Made by a program: the position numbers and the translations under genes. Positions 33,311 through 41,613 of a DNA stretch of 64,000 bases are shown one piece after another. Each line of letters begins with the position of its first letter. The stretch's first letter is position 1. The notes under the pieces are model-generated. The model searched no databases. It saw only the letters and a list, made by a program, of their open reading frames with translations, and was not told the origin of the DNA. Origin of the DNA: Caldisericum exile_A (GTDB taxonomy: Bacteria; Caldisericota; Caldisericia; Caldisericales; Caldisericaceae); NCBI RefSeq assembly GCF_047785965.1, contig NZ_JBLOBF010000003.1, positions 1 to 64,000 on the forward strand. The letters run 5' to 3'.

Positions 33311-34060
33311 TTGAAAGTTTCTCTTTTTGAAAATGAAAATCACAAGGTTTTTAAATTTTCGGGATTTGGCGATTCTGATGAGGTTGAAACAAATCAGTTT
33401 TTAATTGTTGATGGAAGTGAGGCTTTGCTCTATGAACCTGGCGGTTCAAGGATAAATTCTTATCTTTTTTCAGAGATTGCCTCTATCATTCCACCGCAAA
33501 AAATTAAGTATATTGTTCTATCTCATCAAGACCCAGATGTAAGTGCATCTTTAAACTTCTGGGTTGTATCAACGAATGCAACGATTTTTGTTTCTGAATT
33601 GTGGGCACGATTTATCCCACACTTTCTTCCAAAGGCAATTGTTGAGGATAGATTAGTAAAAGTAAAAGATGGAGGAATGCGACTGAAATTAGGAAATTCC
33701 GAGGTTGTCCTTGTTCCTGCGCATTTCTTACACTCAGAAGGAAACTTTCAAATTTATGATCCTGTGTCTTCAATTCTTCTTTCGGGAGATTTTGGTGCTT
33801 CAATTGGTGCAGATTATGAAGTTGTTTCTAATTTTGAAGAGCATTTAAAATTTATGGAACCTTTCCACAAAAGGTATATGCCTTCATCTTTTGCTATTAA
33901 ATCCTGGGTTAATATGGTACGTAAATTAGATTTAGAACAGATTGTGCCACAGCATGGTCCAAGATTTGTTGGTAAAGACTATGTAAATAAATTTTTAGAT
34001 TGGGCTTTTAATTTGAAGCCGCTTCTTGAAGAAAATCCAGATTGGTATAAGTTGCCTTAA
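33311..34060 (+). CDS. MBL-fold diiron protein of the ODP type
   Basis: A metallo-beta-lactamase fold with metal ligands in SHQDPD (H-x-x-x-D form seen in oxygen-binding diiron proteins), HFLHSEGN, LSGDFG and VPQHG. The pattern matches the flavodiiron/ODP branch, which reduces or senses O2 or NO, but there is no flavodoxin domain in the 249 residues, so it would need a separate electron donor. The start is TTG 33311, chosen because of the excellent AGGAGGTG 5-6 bp upstream. In an anaerobe it is likely part of oxygen defence or sensing. Confidence 0.8.
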   Translation: MKVSLFENENHKVFKFSGFGDSDEVETNQFLIVDGSEALLYEPGGSRINSYLFSEIASIIPPQKIKYIVLSHQDPDVSASLNFWVVSTNATIFVSELWARFIPHFLPKAIVEDRLVKVKDGGMRLKLGNSEVVLVPAHFLHSEGNFQIYDPVSSILLSGDFGASIGADYEVVSNFEEHLKFMEPFHKRYMPSSFAIKSWVNMVRKLDLEQIVPQHGPRFVGKDYVNKFLDWAFNLKPLLEENPDWYKLP

Positions 34061-34085
34061 AGTATTTTTTTTCTTGAAGGTTTAA

Positions 34086-34111
34086 AAAGGAAAGGCAATT
34101 GCCTTTCCTTT
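34086..34111. terminator. Bidirectional terminator
   Basis: A perfect 11-bp stem AAAGGAAAGGC (34086-34096) / GCCTTTCCTTT (34101-34111) with loop AATT lies between the convergent MBL and sufB-like genes. T-rich sequence follows on the plus strand (AAGTTTTT) and on the minus strand (TTTAAA). Confidence 0.75.
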
Positions 34112-34117
34112 AAGTTT

Positions 34118-35071
34118 TTACTGCAAAATTCCTTTTATGATAAGTTCTGTTGCTTCTTCTTCCGTTAATCCCTTTGCCATGAGAGTTTCGAGTTGCCTTC
34201 TATTTACTCTCCCAATGGATGCCTCATGAGTGAGTTCCGATAGATCATTAACAACTTTAAGGATTGGCTCAGTTTTCACATCAACTTTGTTACCTTTTGT
34301 GATTTCATTACATTCAACATGTCCGTAAGAATATGGTGCGTTGCCATATGCTATATTAACAATATTTGCCTTTGTCTCATCAAGCGCAACAACTGTTGAT
34401 TTAGCAATTCCTCTTGAACGCTCACCGTTTAGGTTTAATGTCTCTTTTATTTCAATCTCGTCATTTTTGGTTCCTTTTACTTTTGATGTAAGTTCTCCAA
34501 TTGCACTTTCTCCAAGGTCAAGATTCATTTCAACATATAGTTTCCCAATACGTGTCTTTGTTAAGGTAAAACTATTTTTGTATATACCGCCTTTCTCAAC
34601 CTTTGCATTTGTAATTGTCCTAAGATTTATCGTTCCAAGATCTGAGTGGAAGTGTTCATCGGCATATTCCATTACTGCTCCATCTTCAACTATTACATTT
34701 GAGATTGCATTGTGGGTGAATTCCTCAACCTGCGGAAAAACACAGTGGGCTGTAAATTTTACTTTTGCATTTTTTCTTATTCTTATATTGAAGATGACAT
34801 TTTGAAGTCCTCTCTTTTCAACATATCCAGTGCAAACATGAATAGGAATTGGAAGTGCAACGCCTTCTTCTATCTCCATATCAACACGCACACCATTTTC
34901 TATTTGTGTTGGCGTTAGTTTTACACCAGGGACATTATTCAGTCCTATAACTCTATTTCCACTTATGATGATTGATGCAACTCTCTTATCAAAGTATTTT
35001 GAAGCATCATATCCATTCTTTTCAAGGGCATCAACGATTTGTTTATATTCATCGGTAATATTTATACCCAT
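34118..35071 (-). CDS. sufB: SufB/SufD-like Fe-S scaffold (SmsB-type)
   Basis: A beta-helix SufBD core: KVKFTAHCVFPQ, HNAISNVIVEDGAVMEYADEHF, the Glu/His-rich IEIKETLNLNGERSRG and HEASIGRVNRRQLETLMAKG near the C-terminus, a hallmark of SufB/D. At 317 residues it is shorter than E. coli SufB (~495) and matches archaeal or early-branching SufB. With only sufC beside it and no sufA, D, S, U or E, this is the minimal two-gene (SmsCB) Fe-S assembly system proposed to be ancestral. It overlaps the end of sufC by 10 bp, behind AGGAGG. Confidence 0.9.
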   Translation of the reverse strand: MGINITDEYKQIVDALEKNGYDASKYFDKRVASIIISGNRVIGLNNVPGVKLTPTQIENGVRVDMEIEEGVALPIPIHVCTGYVEKRGLQNVIFNIRIRKNAKVKFTAHCVFPQVEEFTHNAISNVIVEDGAVMEYADEHFHSDLGTINLRTITNAKVEKGGIYKNSFTLTKTRIGKLYVEMNLDLGESAIGELTSKVKGTKNDEIEIKETLNLNGERSRGIAKSTVVALDETKANIVNIAYGNAPYSYGHVECNEITKGNKVDVKTEPILKVVNDLSELTHEASIGRVNRRQLETLMAKGLTEEEATELIIKGILQ

Positions 35072-35817
35072 TTTCTAACCTCCTCTTTTGATTTTTCATT
35101 TTGTTTTGGTGCATTTGGATGGTTGCATATACCACATTCTTTCTTATACTCCTCAATTACTGAGATAGCATCTCCTTTATTAAGGACAATGCCATTACAG
35201 ATATGGTATGCAAAATCAACATTTGTTGCCATTTCTTCCCTGTGAGTAATTATAATGGGTGTTCCACCATATGAAGCGATATAATTTAGGACATTATTTA
35301 CCATTTCAAGACTCATAATATCAATACCTGAATCTGGTTCATCAAGGATTGCGTATCTTGGCTTTAAAACCAAAATTGAAGCAAGCTCAACTCTTTTCCT
35401 TTCGCCTCCACTAAGACTTCCGTTAACCTTTCTTGCTATATATAGTTTTGGATTCAATCCAACTGTCTCAAGAACTTGTTCAAGCTCATTTCGGTCGATT
35501 TTTATTTTTCCACCAAGCGTCAAATATGCTCCAACGCTAATTCCCTCAAATCTTGGTGGTTCCTGGAAGACAAGCGTTATTCCTCTTTTTGCGCGTTCAT
35601 AGATTGAAAGATTTGTAATATCCTCATTATCAAGGAGGATTCTTCCTGTTGTTGGCTTGTAATCCTCAAGCCCCATAATTATATATCCAAGAGTGCTTTT
35701 CCCAGCACCATTTACACCAAGGATTGCATACTTTTTACCTTCCTCAAACTCCATAGAAACTTCCTTAAGGATGAGTTTATTATCAGCTTTAAAGCTTATG
35801 TTTTCAAGTTTTAGCAT
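35062..35817 (-). CDS. sufC: SufC-type ABC ATPase (SmsC)
   Basis: An ABC ATPase with Walker A GVNGAGKS (about residues 34-41), the Q-loop VFQEPPRF, signature LSGGERKR, Walker B YAILDEPDSGID and switch THREE, all in the SufC form. It drives conformational change in SufB during Fe-S cluster assembly. Unusual is a C-terminal extension of ~30 residues containing CGICNHPNAP, a possible metal or Fe-S site not present in standard SufC. The gene is first in a two-gene minus-strand operon and starts behind GAGGTGAA. Confidence 0.93.
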   Translation of the reverse strand: MLKLENISFKADNKLILKEVSMEFEEGKKYAILGVNGAGKSTLGYIIMGLEDYKPTTGRILLDNEDITNLSIYERAKRGITLVFQEPPRFEGISVGAYLTLGGKIKIDRNELEQVLETVGLNPKLYIARKVNGSLSGGERKRVELASILVLKPRYAILDEPDSGIDIMSLEMVNNVLNYIASYGGTPIIITHREEMATNVDFAYHICNGIVLNKGDAISVIEEYKKECGICNHPNAPKQNEKSKEEVRKWV

Positions 35818-35961
35818 CTTTTCACCTCATTTGTAATAAATTATAACACAAAAAGTAATATATTGCAAGGAAAAGGAACATCTTATACGGCTCCTTTTGA
35901 TTGCCGTAATATATTTTTGAGAAATAGAAAAAATCTTCATTTCTCAATATAATAAAGATAT

Positions 35962-36639
35962 ATGAGAATAAGAGTTAATTTTGAGCGTCCCTATGCAATT
36001 TTTTACTTGGGGCATCTTGATATGAAAACTGTTATTGAAAGGGGTTTAAGAAGATCAGGTCTTCCTCTTAAATTTACCGAAGGTTTTAACAAAAGAGTGC
36101 AATTGGAATTGGGATTTCCTTTGAGTGTCGGCATGGTAGGGGAGGATGAGTATTTTGACTTCTTCTTGAGGGAAGAGGTTGATCTTTATAAGATTTTTGA
36201 ATCACTTACAGAAGCATTTGAAGGTCTTCTTGTAATAAAGAGAATTAAGCCGCTTCCATATTCTGCAAGGTCTATAACTTCGTTTGAGGCAATGTTTACA
36301 AATATTGTAGTTGGACACACAGTGTCTGGTATTTCCAAATTTGATATTGAAAATGCCTTAAATTCAATTCTTGAAAAGCAAGAAATTTTAGTAGAAAGAG
36401 ATTACAAGAAAAAGGATGTAAGAAAATTCATTGATAAGTTAGAACTTTATAGTTTCCGAGATCCTCACTTTGAGATCCTTATGACTACCCTTTATTTAAG
36501 AGAAGGAAGCATTAAGATGAACGAATTTGAGAATATCCTTGCAAATCTTATACCTGTTGAGTTTGAATATGTGATAAGAAAGAATACGCTTGTCCTCGAT
36601 AAAGGAAGGCTTTTAACTCCGTTTGATTTAAATTTCTAA
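35962..36639 (+). CDS. Radical-SAM-linked protein (DUF2344)
   Basis: The N-terminus RVNFERPYAIFYLGHLDMKT, then RRSGLPLKFTEGFNKRVQLELGFPLSVG, is the DUF2344/TIGR03936 signature. In most genomes the domain is fused to, or next to, a TIGR03960-type radical SAM protein, and helps an RNA or cofactor modification of unknown nature. Here it stands alone (225 aa). TATAAT at 35948-35953 ends only 8 bp before ATG 35962 and there is no ribosome site, so the mRNA is probably leaderless. It converges with the PAS-GGDEF gene, their ends overlapping by 4 bp. Confidence 0.82.
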   Translation: MRIRVNFERPYAIFYLGHLDMKTVIERGLRRSGLPLKFTEGFNKRVQLELGFPLSVGMVGEDEYFDFFLREEVDLYKIFESLTEAFEGLLVIKRIKPLPYSARSITSFEAMFTNIVVGHTVSGISKFDIENALNSILEKQEILVERDYKKKDVRKFIDKLELYSFRDPHFEILMTTLYLREGSIKMNEFENILANLIPVEFEYVIRKNTLVLDKGRLLTPFDLNF

Positions 36640-37541
36640 CCAAATTTACAATTATTTTTACCAGATTTCTTCACTTCGTACATAAGAGCATCTGCCCTTG
36701 CAATAAGGGATTGAATTGTATCATCTTTTCTTATCAGAGTGCATCCAATTGAAGTAGTTATAGATAACTCACGTCCATCTATATCTATTGATGAATTGTT
36801 TATGAGTATTCTTAGTGTTTTTGTAAATTTCTTAAGATTTTCTTCGTCGATGTCTTTAAGGATAACTGCAAATTCTTCTCCGCCGTATCTTCCAACAATA
36901 TCGTGTGGTTTTATATTTGAAAGAATTGTCTGTGCAATTGCTCTTAAGACTCTGTCTCCAATGAGGTGTCCATATGTATCGTTTAACTTCTTAAAGTCAT
37001 CGATATCGATAAATAAAAAGCCGTGTGATTTATTAAGTAGATTTACCTCTTTAATTGCTTCATCTATTTTTATTTCAAGGTATCTTCTATTAGGAATTTG
37101 AGTTAATTGGTCAATAAAAGCATCTTTTTGAAGCTTTTGGATATTTTCTCTTATTAAAGGCAATCCCCAACCTTGATTAAATCTTTCAACAGCGCCAACA
37201 ATTTCTCCTTTTCTATTTCTTACAGGAATTGCTTCAACATTAACTGGTATTCTTGCTCCATTTTTATCGTGCAGGTACACATTTTCAGAGACAATTTCTC
37301 CTTTTTCCATTGCTCTCACAAGCGGACATTTTGTGAGACATAGAAGTGTTCCATTTTCATCCACATGACGAAGAATATTGTCAAAACATCTTTTATTTAT
37401 TATCTCTTCCTTTTTGTAGCCTGTAATTTCCTCTGCTGCCTTATTCCAGTAGAGTATTTTTCTTTTTCTATCAACAAAGTAAATACCATCGACAGTATTC
37501 TCTGCTGCTGTTTCGTAATATTTTTTCATTGCCTTTTTCAT
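36636..37541 (-). CDS. PAS-GGDEF diguanylate cyclase
   Basis: An N-terminal PAS domain (about residues 10-115) with NTVDGIYFVDRKRKILYWNKA and a cysteine pair in CLTKCPLVRAME, as in many PAS-GGDEF sensors. A GGDEF domain follows (about 135-300) with the intact active site RYGGEEF, DIDDFKKLNDTYGH and the final IGCTLI. It should make cyclic di-GMP from two GTP. The allosteric R-x-x-D site is replaced by K-P-H-D, so product inhibition may be lost. There is no membrane segment or signal peptide; the signal is cytosolic. I chose ATG 37541 behind TTGAGGCGAC. PilZ-containing (4-5.6 kb) and degenerate GGDEF (38.4 kb) proteins are nearby. Confidence 0.9.
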   Translation of the reverse strand: MKKAMKKYYETAAENTVDGIYFVDRKRKILYWNKAAEEITGYKKEEIINKRCFDNILRHVDENGTLLCLTKCPLVRAMEKGEIVSENVYLHDKNGARIPVNVEAIPVRNRKGEIVGAVERFNQGWGLPLIRENIQKLQKDAFIDQLTQIPNRRYLEIKIDEAIKEVNLLNKSHGFLFIDIDDFKKLNDTYGHLIGDRVLRAIAQTILSNIKPHDIVGRYGGEEFAVILKDIDEENLKKFTKTLRILINNSSIDIDGRELSITTSIGCTLIRKDDTIQSLIARADALMYEVKKSGKNNCKFG

Positions 37542-37587
37542 CTGTCGCCTCAAAAAGAATTATAGGAGATTTGTAAAATAAAAAGAA

Positions 37588-37608
37588 GGGGTAGCAACTT
37601 GCTACCCC
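37588..37608 (-). terminator. Rho-independent terminator of the DUF996 gene
   Basis: A perfect 8-bp stem GGGGTAGC (37588-37595) / GCTACCCC (37601-37608) with a 5-nt loop. On the minus strand it is followed by TTCTTTTTATTTT. It separates the DUF996 gene from the downstream PAS-GGDEF gene. Confidence 0.8.
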
Positions 37609-37629
37609 TAAACGAGATATGTTAAAACA

Positions 37630-38301
37630 TTAAAGGAGTGGAGGAGGGGACTCTTGAGTACTTACTTCTAAATTGTCTTTAAGTGAGAAGAATGCAACAA
37701 CCTCAAAAATATATCCAATAAAGTAAACAAGCAGTCCAACAAGTATAATTGAAAGTATTGAGCCAATGAACATAAGGTTTCCTGCGGTTCTGAAATATTC
37801 AACTTGAGTTTCTTTTGAAATCTCCTCATAAGATTTCTTTAAGTAATAGCTTCTTGCAACTAAAATGCCGTATAGGATTAATCCAAATACAACCGATACA
37901 ATTATGATACCTATCCCCAAATTTTCTCTTAAACCAAAATTGCTAAATGGACCTTCAAACAATCCAAATGGGTGTCTTTTTACACCAAAATTGAAATTTG
38001 GGAATCTTCTATTTGGAATTATATATCCATAGTAAAGCATACTTCCCATAAAGATTCTTCTTACAGTCATTCCAATCAGTGCAAGTCCACCTACGGTTGC
38101 TAAAACTATTTGAAGGATGAAGCTAACAAGGAAATTGTCGTAAATTTTTTTATTTTTTGTAAGCTTTGAAAGTTCACTTATGGCAATAAATACGAGCACT
38201 AAACCTGCAATGCCTGCAAAGATACCAAGTCCTGGAATTACGCTCAAAATTGCAAGCAAGACTCCAACTCCACCAATTATTTTAATATTTTTCAATTCCA
38301 T
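37630..38301 (-). CDS. DUF996-type integral membrane protein
   Basis: A hydrophobic protein with about five membrane helices. The start LLAILSVIPGLGIFAGIAGLV (helices 1-2), followed by IAISELSKLTKNKKIYDNFL, matches the DUF996 family of uncharacterised archaeal and bacterial membrane proteins. A Phe/Gly/Asn-rich loop (about 95-125, YIIPNRRFPNFNFG) is specific to this one. ATG 38301 follows GAGAGGTGAAC; the GTG nine bases earlier lies in the ribosome site. Function unknown. It lies 45 bp from the degenerate GGDEF gene, on the same strand. Confidence 0.7.
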   Translation of the reverse strand: MELKNIKIIGGVGVLLAILSVIPGLGIFAGIAGLVLVFIAISELSKLTKNKKIYDNFLVSFILQIVLATVGGLALIGMTVRRIFMGSMLYYGYIIPNRRFPNFNFGVKRHPFGLFEGPFSNFGLRENLGIGIIIVSVVFGLILYGILVARSYYLKKSYEEISKETQVEYFRTAGNLMFIGSILSIILVGLLVYFIGYIFEVVAFFSLKDNLEVSTQESPPPLL

Positions 38302-38354
38302 ATCGTTCACCTCTCAATAAAAATTATAGAGTTAATTGTGAAAGAATTATGAAT

Positions 38355-38756
38355 TTATTTTTTTCTTCTTAAATTCTCGTATGCCTCTTTCACATTTCCA
38401 AAGAAGCTTCCGCTTATGTTCCATGCGATATTTACCTTTGGAGGATTTGGCATTTCTTTTAAATAGTTTTCAAGCTCATCCTTTATCCGTTTTGTAATTT
38501 CAATTATGTTGTCCTCGTTTATGTCTTCTAAAATAACTCCAAACTCATTCTTGCTTACTCTTCCAACAATGTCATATCCTCTTACAGATATTGAAAGCAA
38601 CTCCGCAGTCTTTTTAATAATTTGAGGTTCGTTTGTGTCTATTTCTATAATTATTGTGCCAATGTTTGCATCTCTTTTCTTACTAAGCCTTTCGAGTTCC
38701 TCATCAAAAAAATCCCTTGAATAAAGATTTGTTTCTAAATCTCTTATGTGCCCCAT
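38355..38756 (-). CDS. Stand-alone degenerate GGDEF domain
   Basis: At 133 residues the protein is shorter than a full GGDEF domain (~165). The fold pattern is kept (TIIIEIDTNE for strand 1, RGYDIVGRVSKNEFGVILED for the active hairpin), but the catalytic G-G-D/E-E-F is replaced by S-K-N-E-F and the metal Asp region is altered. It cannot be a cyclase. It may bind GTP or c-di-GMP, or act as an inhibitor or partner of the PAS-GGDEF protein encoded 0.8 kb away. Confidence 0.75.
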   Translation of the reverse strand: MGHIRDLETNLYSRDFFDEELERLSKKRDANIGTIIIEIDTNEPQIIKKTAELLSISVRGYDIVGRVSKNEFGVILEDINEDNIIEITKRIKDELENYLKEMPNPPKVNIAWNISGSFFGNVKEAYENLRRKK

Positions 38757-38823
38757 TTTTCACCTCTCTTATAAATTTTACAACAAATGTAATATAATTG
38801 AAATGGGTTTTTAAGAGGGAAAA

Positions 38824-39729
38824 ATGGAAAAAGAACACGACCACAACTACGAAATTGGAAGTGCATCGGGTAGAGTACTTGTTTCAATATTTATGAATAT
38901 TCTCATAACAGTACTTGAGATAATCTTTGGAATTCTTTCAAGAAGTTTGTCTTTGATTTCGGATTCGATGCATAATTTGTCAGATACACTCTCAGGAATT
39001 TTTACTTTGTGGACTTTGAGACTTTCTGAAAGAAAGCATAACGAACGTTTTACCTTTGGATATAGGCGATCTCAGATAATAGCTGCATTTGTAAATAGTT
39101 CAGTTCTTCTTGTTATTGCGGCACTCCTCATTCGTGAAGCAATTTTACGCTTCTTATCAGTTGAGGTGATTAATGTCAGTCTCATGCTGCCTGTTGCAGT
39201 TGTCGGTCTTATTGCAAACTCAATTAGTGCAATTCTATTACATTCGCATGCTCACAGCCTGAACGTTCGAAGTACGTATCTACACCTACTTTCAGATGCT
39301 CTATCATCAGTTGCAGTTGTTCTTGGTGCAGTTTTTATGTGGATATTTAAAATCTACTGGATTGATCCTCTTTTGACTATCCTTATTGCCATTTATACGG
39401 GATATAAAGCATTTGAAATTGTCAAGGAGAGCACACTTATTCTTCTTGAAGCAACACCAAGTGATATTGATTTAAGAGATGTAGAAAAAAACGTTCTTAC
39501 GATTCCCGGGGTTGTGAATATCCACCATATCCATGTGTGGCGGCTCGATGATGAAAAAACACTTCTTGAAGCGCATGTAAATGTCCTGCCAAATACGAGC
39601 GTTGATGAAACCAAAAACATTCGTCTTGAGATTGAAAAAATTCTTAAAGAAAAGTTCGGTATTGATCATACAAATATTCAATTTGAATGTAATGAACACC
39701 TTGAGGACAAATTAATAAAAGAAAATTAA
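38824..39729 (+). CDS. Cation diffusion facilitator transporter (Zn2+/Cd2+/Fe2+ type)
   Basis: Six membrane helices with the CDF metal site: SDSMHNLSDTLSG (H-x-x-x-D in helix 2) and HLLSDALSSVAVVLGA (H-x-x-x-D in helix 5), the HDHD-like pattern typical of zinc exporters. FTFGYRRSQIIAAFVN follows helix 2. The C-terminal cytoplasmic domain (about 210-290) has IPGVVNIHHIHVW. The N-terminus holds a short His-rich stretch (EHDHNYEIGS). It exports divalent cations in exchange for protons; likely ZitB/CzcD-like. Confidence 0.92.
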   Translation: MEKEHDHNYEIGSASGRVLVSIFMNILITVLEIIFGILSRSLSLISDSMHNLSDTLSGIFTLWTLRLSERKHNERFTFGYRRSQIIAAFVNSSVLLVIAALLIREAILRFLSVEVINVSLMLPVAVVGLIANSISAILLHSHAHSLNVRSTYLHLLSDALSSVAVVLGAVFMWIFKIYWIDPLLTILIAIYTGYKAFEIVKESTLILLEATPSDIDLRDVEKNVLTIPGVVNIHHIHVWRLDDEKTLLEAHVNVLPNTSVDETKNIRLEIEKILKEKFGIDHTNIQFECNEHLEDKLIKEN

Positions 39730-39773
39730 GTGCCTTTCTCTAATTTCATACTTACTTTTTTAAGAAAAATTTT

Positions 39774-40073
39774 ATGAGAACAAAGTCTTTCAAACTTATC
39801 AATACCCTTGCCTTTATATCACTTGCGGCTTACATTGCAATGCACTTTAACTATTCTACACTTTTTGCATGTATGGATCTTGGGACGGTTGCAGTTAATA
39901 CCCTGCATAATGAATCTGAATATTTTGACGGAATTGATTTTTTTTCGGAAACACTGCTTCTTGTGCTCTTTACAATTGTTGGTGCTGGCTTTGATATAAA
40001 TTATCGAATTCGGGGACTTTTTGATAATTTTCTTAATTTTACCCCCTTGACAAACTTAAAAAATTATATATAA
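39774..40073 (+). CDS. Small membrane protein, doubtful gene
   Basis: An open frame of 99 codons with a hydrophobic N-terminal helix and a second hydrophobic stretch (SETLLLVLFTIVGAGF). The latter recalls the motif D-T-L-G-E-x-x-V-L-F of MnhB/MbhE-type antiporter subunits, but the match is weak. There is no good ribosome site, and the last 27 bases overlap the promoter of the hsp20 gene. It may be a remnant or not a gene at all. Confidence 0.35.
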   Translation: MRTKSFKLINTLAFISLAAYIAMHFNYSTLFACMDLGTVAVNTLHNESEYFDGIDFFSETLLLVLFTIVGAGFDINYRIRGLFDNFLNFTPLTNLKNYI

Positions 40074-40074
40074 T
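40047..40074 (+). promoter_or_regulatory. Strong promoter of hsp20 with a very short leader
   Basis: TTGACA (40047-40052), 16-bp spacer, TATAAT (40069-40074). The expected start near 40081 falls at the ribosome site AGGAGGTG, leaving a leader of only ~15 nt. No CIRCE-like inverted repeat is visible. Confidence 0.8.
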
Positions 40075-40095
40075 ATATTGCAGGAGGTGATGGAT

Positions 40096-40572
40096 ATGGC
40101 AAGAATCTATGATCCCTTTGAAGAAATTAGAAGACTTGAACAAGAAATTGATGAAATATTCTCTCAGTTCTGGAGAAGCGCAAGACCAAGATTGGCGCTT
40201 CCAAGGAAGGAAAGGGGAGAAATTCAACCAGTAGAAACCCAGATTGCCTTTGCTCCTTCTGTTGATGTTATTGAAAAAGATAATGAAATTGTTGTAAAAG
40301 CAGACCTTCCTGGAATTGATAAGAAAGATGTAAAAATTAAGGTTGAACCTGATTCTGTTGTTATCTCTGGTGAAGTAAAGAAGGAGCGTAAGGAAAAAGA
40401 AGAGAACTACTTCATTGAAGAGCGTGTATATGGTAGTTTCTACAGAGCAATTCCTTTACCAGCTGAAGTAGATCCTGAAAAAGCTCAGGCTAAATTCGAA
40501 AATGGAGTTCTTGAAATAACTCTTCCAAAGGTTGAAACTGGCAAGAAGACAAAAGAAATTTCACTTGAGTAA
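40096..40572 (+). CDS. Small heat-shock protein Hsp20 (alpha-crystallin)
   Basis: An alpha-crystallin domain (about residues 50-150) with the family run IVVKADLPGIDKKDVKIKV, the EERVYGSFYRAIPLP segment and the A-x-x-x-x-G-V-L motif in AKFENGVLEITLPK; the C-terminal I-x-I/L tail is EISL. It is an ATP-independent holdase that forms oligomers. ATG 40096 is chosen because AGGAGG ends 9 bp upstream, while the ATG at 40090 is too close. The gene is monocistronic between a strong promoter and a strong terminator. Confidence 0.93.
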   Translation: MARIYDPFEEIRRLEQEIDEIFSQFWRSARPRLALPRKERGEIQPVETQIAFAPSVDVIEKDNEIVVKADLPGIDKKDVKIKVEPDSVVISGEVKKERKEKEENYFIEERVYGSFYRAIPLPAEVDPEKAQAKFENGVLEITLPKVETGKKTKEISLE

Positions 40573-40590
40573 ATAAAGTCCTCCTCGTTT

Positions 40591-40618
40591 GCCCCCGCTA
40601 TTTTGCGGGGGCTTTTTT
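40591..40618 (+). terminator. Rho-independent terminator of hsp20
   Basis: A perfect 8-bp stem GCCCCCGC (40591-40598) / GCGGGGGC (40605-40612) followed by six T. The last codon of the convergent transporter gene lies inside it. Confidence 0.9.
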
Positions 40619-41527
40619 ATTTAGTTTAATAAGAATCTCTGAAGGAAATATCATTAAAGACCAAGGGATCTGTGCAAGGGTTAGTACAAGCGAAGCCTTT
40701 GCATCAAGAAAGGAAAGCGCAAGTATAACACCGATTGTTACATTCATAAATGTCTTTGTTGCAAAAATTGAAATTCGCTCCTTCATAGGCAAAAAAGGTG
40801 TTATGTAGAATGGAACGATCATAAATAGAAGATATATTGGTATAGAAAAGAGAATAAATCCTATTGATTCAATTGGGTTTTTTACTATGAAGTTATAGTT
40901 AATGGCAGAAATTGTCGTGCCAAGGAGAAGCAGGATTAAAGTTGTTATGACTTTGTTTTTTGAAGCAATTTGAGTTGTGAGCCTTTTGAATGTGTATTTG
41001 AATATTTGAGATAGTATTAACGGAATGAAAATGAGCTTTATAAGGGTTGTAGAAATATTGAGGTAGTCAACATGTATAACCTTTCTAAGAAGGATATAAA
41101 AGAGTAATGGAATTGTAATGGGTGCAATAATATGAGTAATGATAATTATTGTTGTTGAAAGAATTGTATCTCCTTCGAGGATATCTGTAATTGAAGCTGA
41201 GGCAACTCCTGCTGGCACCGCAGAAAAGAGAAGATAAGATGCAAGAAGAAAATCTTCAACCTTTAGAATTTTTAAAATTACAAAGACAGAGATAGGAAGC
41301 AGTATCAAATCGAAAACTACCGCACATAAAATGAGTTTTACTTTCTTTGAAACTTTTAATAGATCTTGAAATTTAAGCTTAAGAAAGGTAAAAAACAGGA
41401 CGAGCATCAAAAATTCAGTAAGATATGGTTTTAAGACGGCAAATTGAGGGAACATAAGTCCCAAAGGTATTCCAAGTGTTATGATAAACGATGTGTTATT
41501 TTCGATAAATTCTATAACTCTTTTCAT
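40598..41527 (-). CDS. Bile acid:Na+ symporter (BASS) family transporter
   Basis: A 309-residue protein with about ten hydrophobic helices. It follows the BASS fold, with paired five-helix repeats and discontinuous helices such as LFSAVPAGVASASITDILEGD (helix 4 region) and TFMNVTIGVILALSFLD (helix 9 region). Bacterial members carry a range of organic anions (pantoate, pyruvate, sulfonates), so the substrate is unknown. The stop codon overlaps the hsp20 terminator. The start is 49 bp upstream of the divergent rpsO promoter. Confidence 0.8.
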   Translation of the reverse strand: MKRVIEFIENNTSFIITLGIPLGLMFPQFAVLKPYLTEFLMLVLFFTFLKLKFQDLLKVSKKVKLILCAVVFDLILLPISVFVILKILKVEDFLLASYLLFSAVPAGVASASITDILEGDTILSTTIIIITHIIAPITIPLLFYILLRKVIHVDYLNISTTLIKLIFIPLILSQIFKYTFKRLTTQIASKNKVITTLILLLLGTTISAINYNFIVKNPIESIGFILFSIPIYLLFMIVPFYITPFLPMKERISIFATKTFMNVTIGVILALSFLDAKASLVLTLAQIPWSLMIFPSEILIKLNKKAPAK

Positions 41528-41576
41528 ACTTCACAATTATATTTTATAAGCCTCGTTTTCCAAATCGCTATTATTT

Positions 41577-41604
41577 TTGAAAAAGATACAAAATATTGTA
41601 TAAT
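41577..41604 (+). promoter_or_regulatory. Promoter of rpsO-pnp
   Basis: TTGAAA (41577-41582), 16-bp spacer, TATAAT (41599-41604). Confidence 0.75.
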
Positions 41605-41613
41605 ATCTTTGCT

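Noticed and set aside
39774..40073. Firm assignment of the small membrane frame as an MnhB/MbhE antiporter subunit
   Set aside because: The resemblance is confined to a few residues and there are no other antiporter genes; kept only as a doubtful gene.
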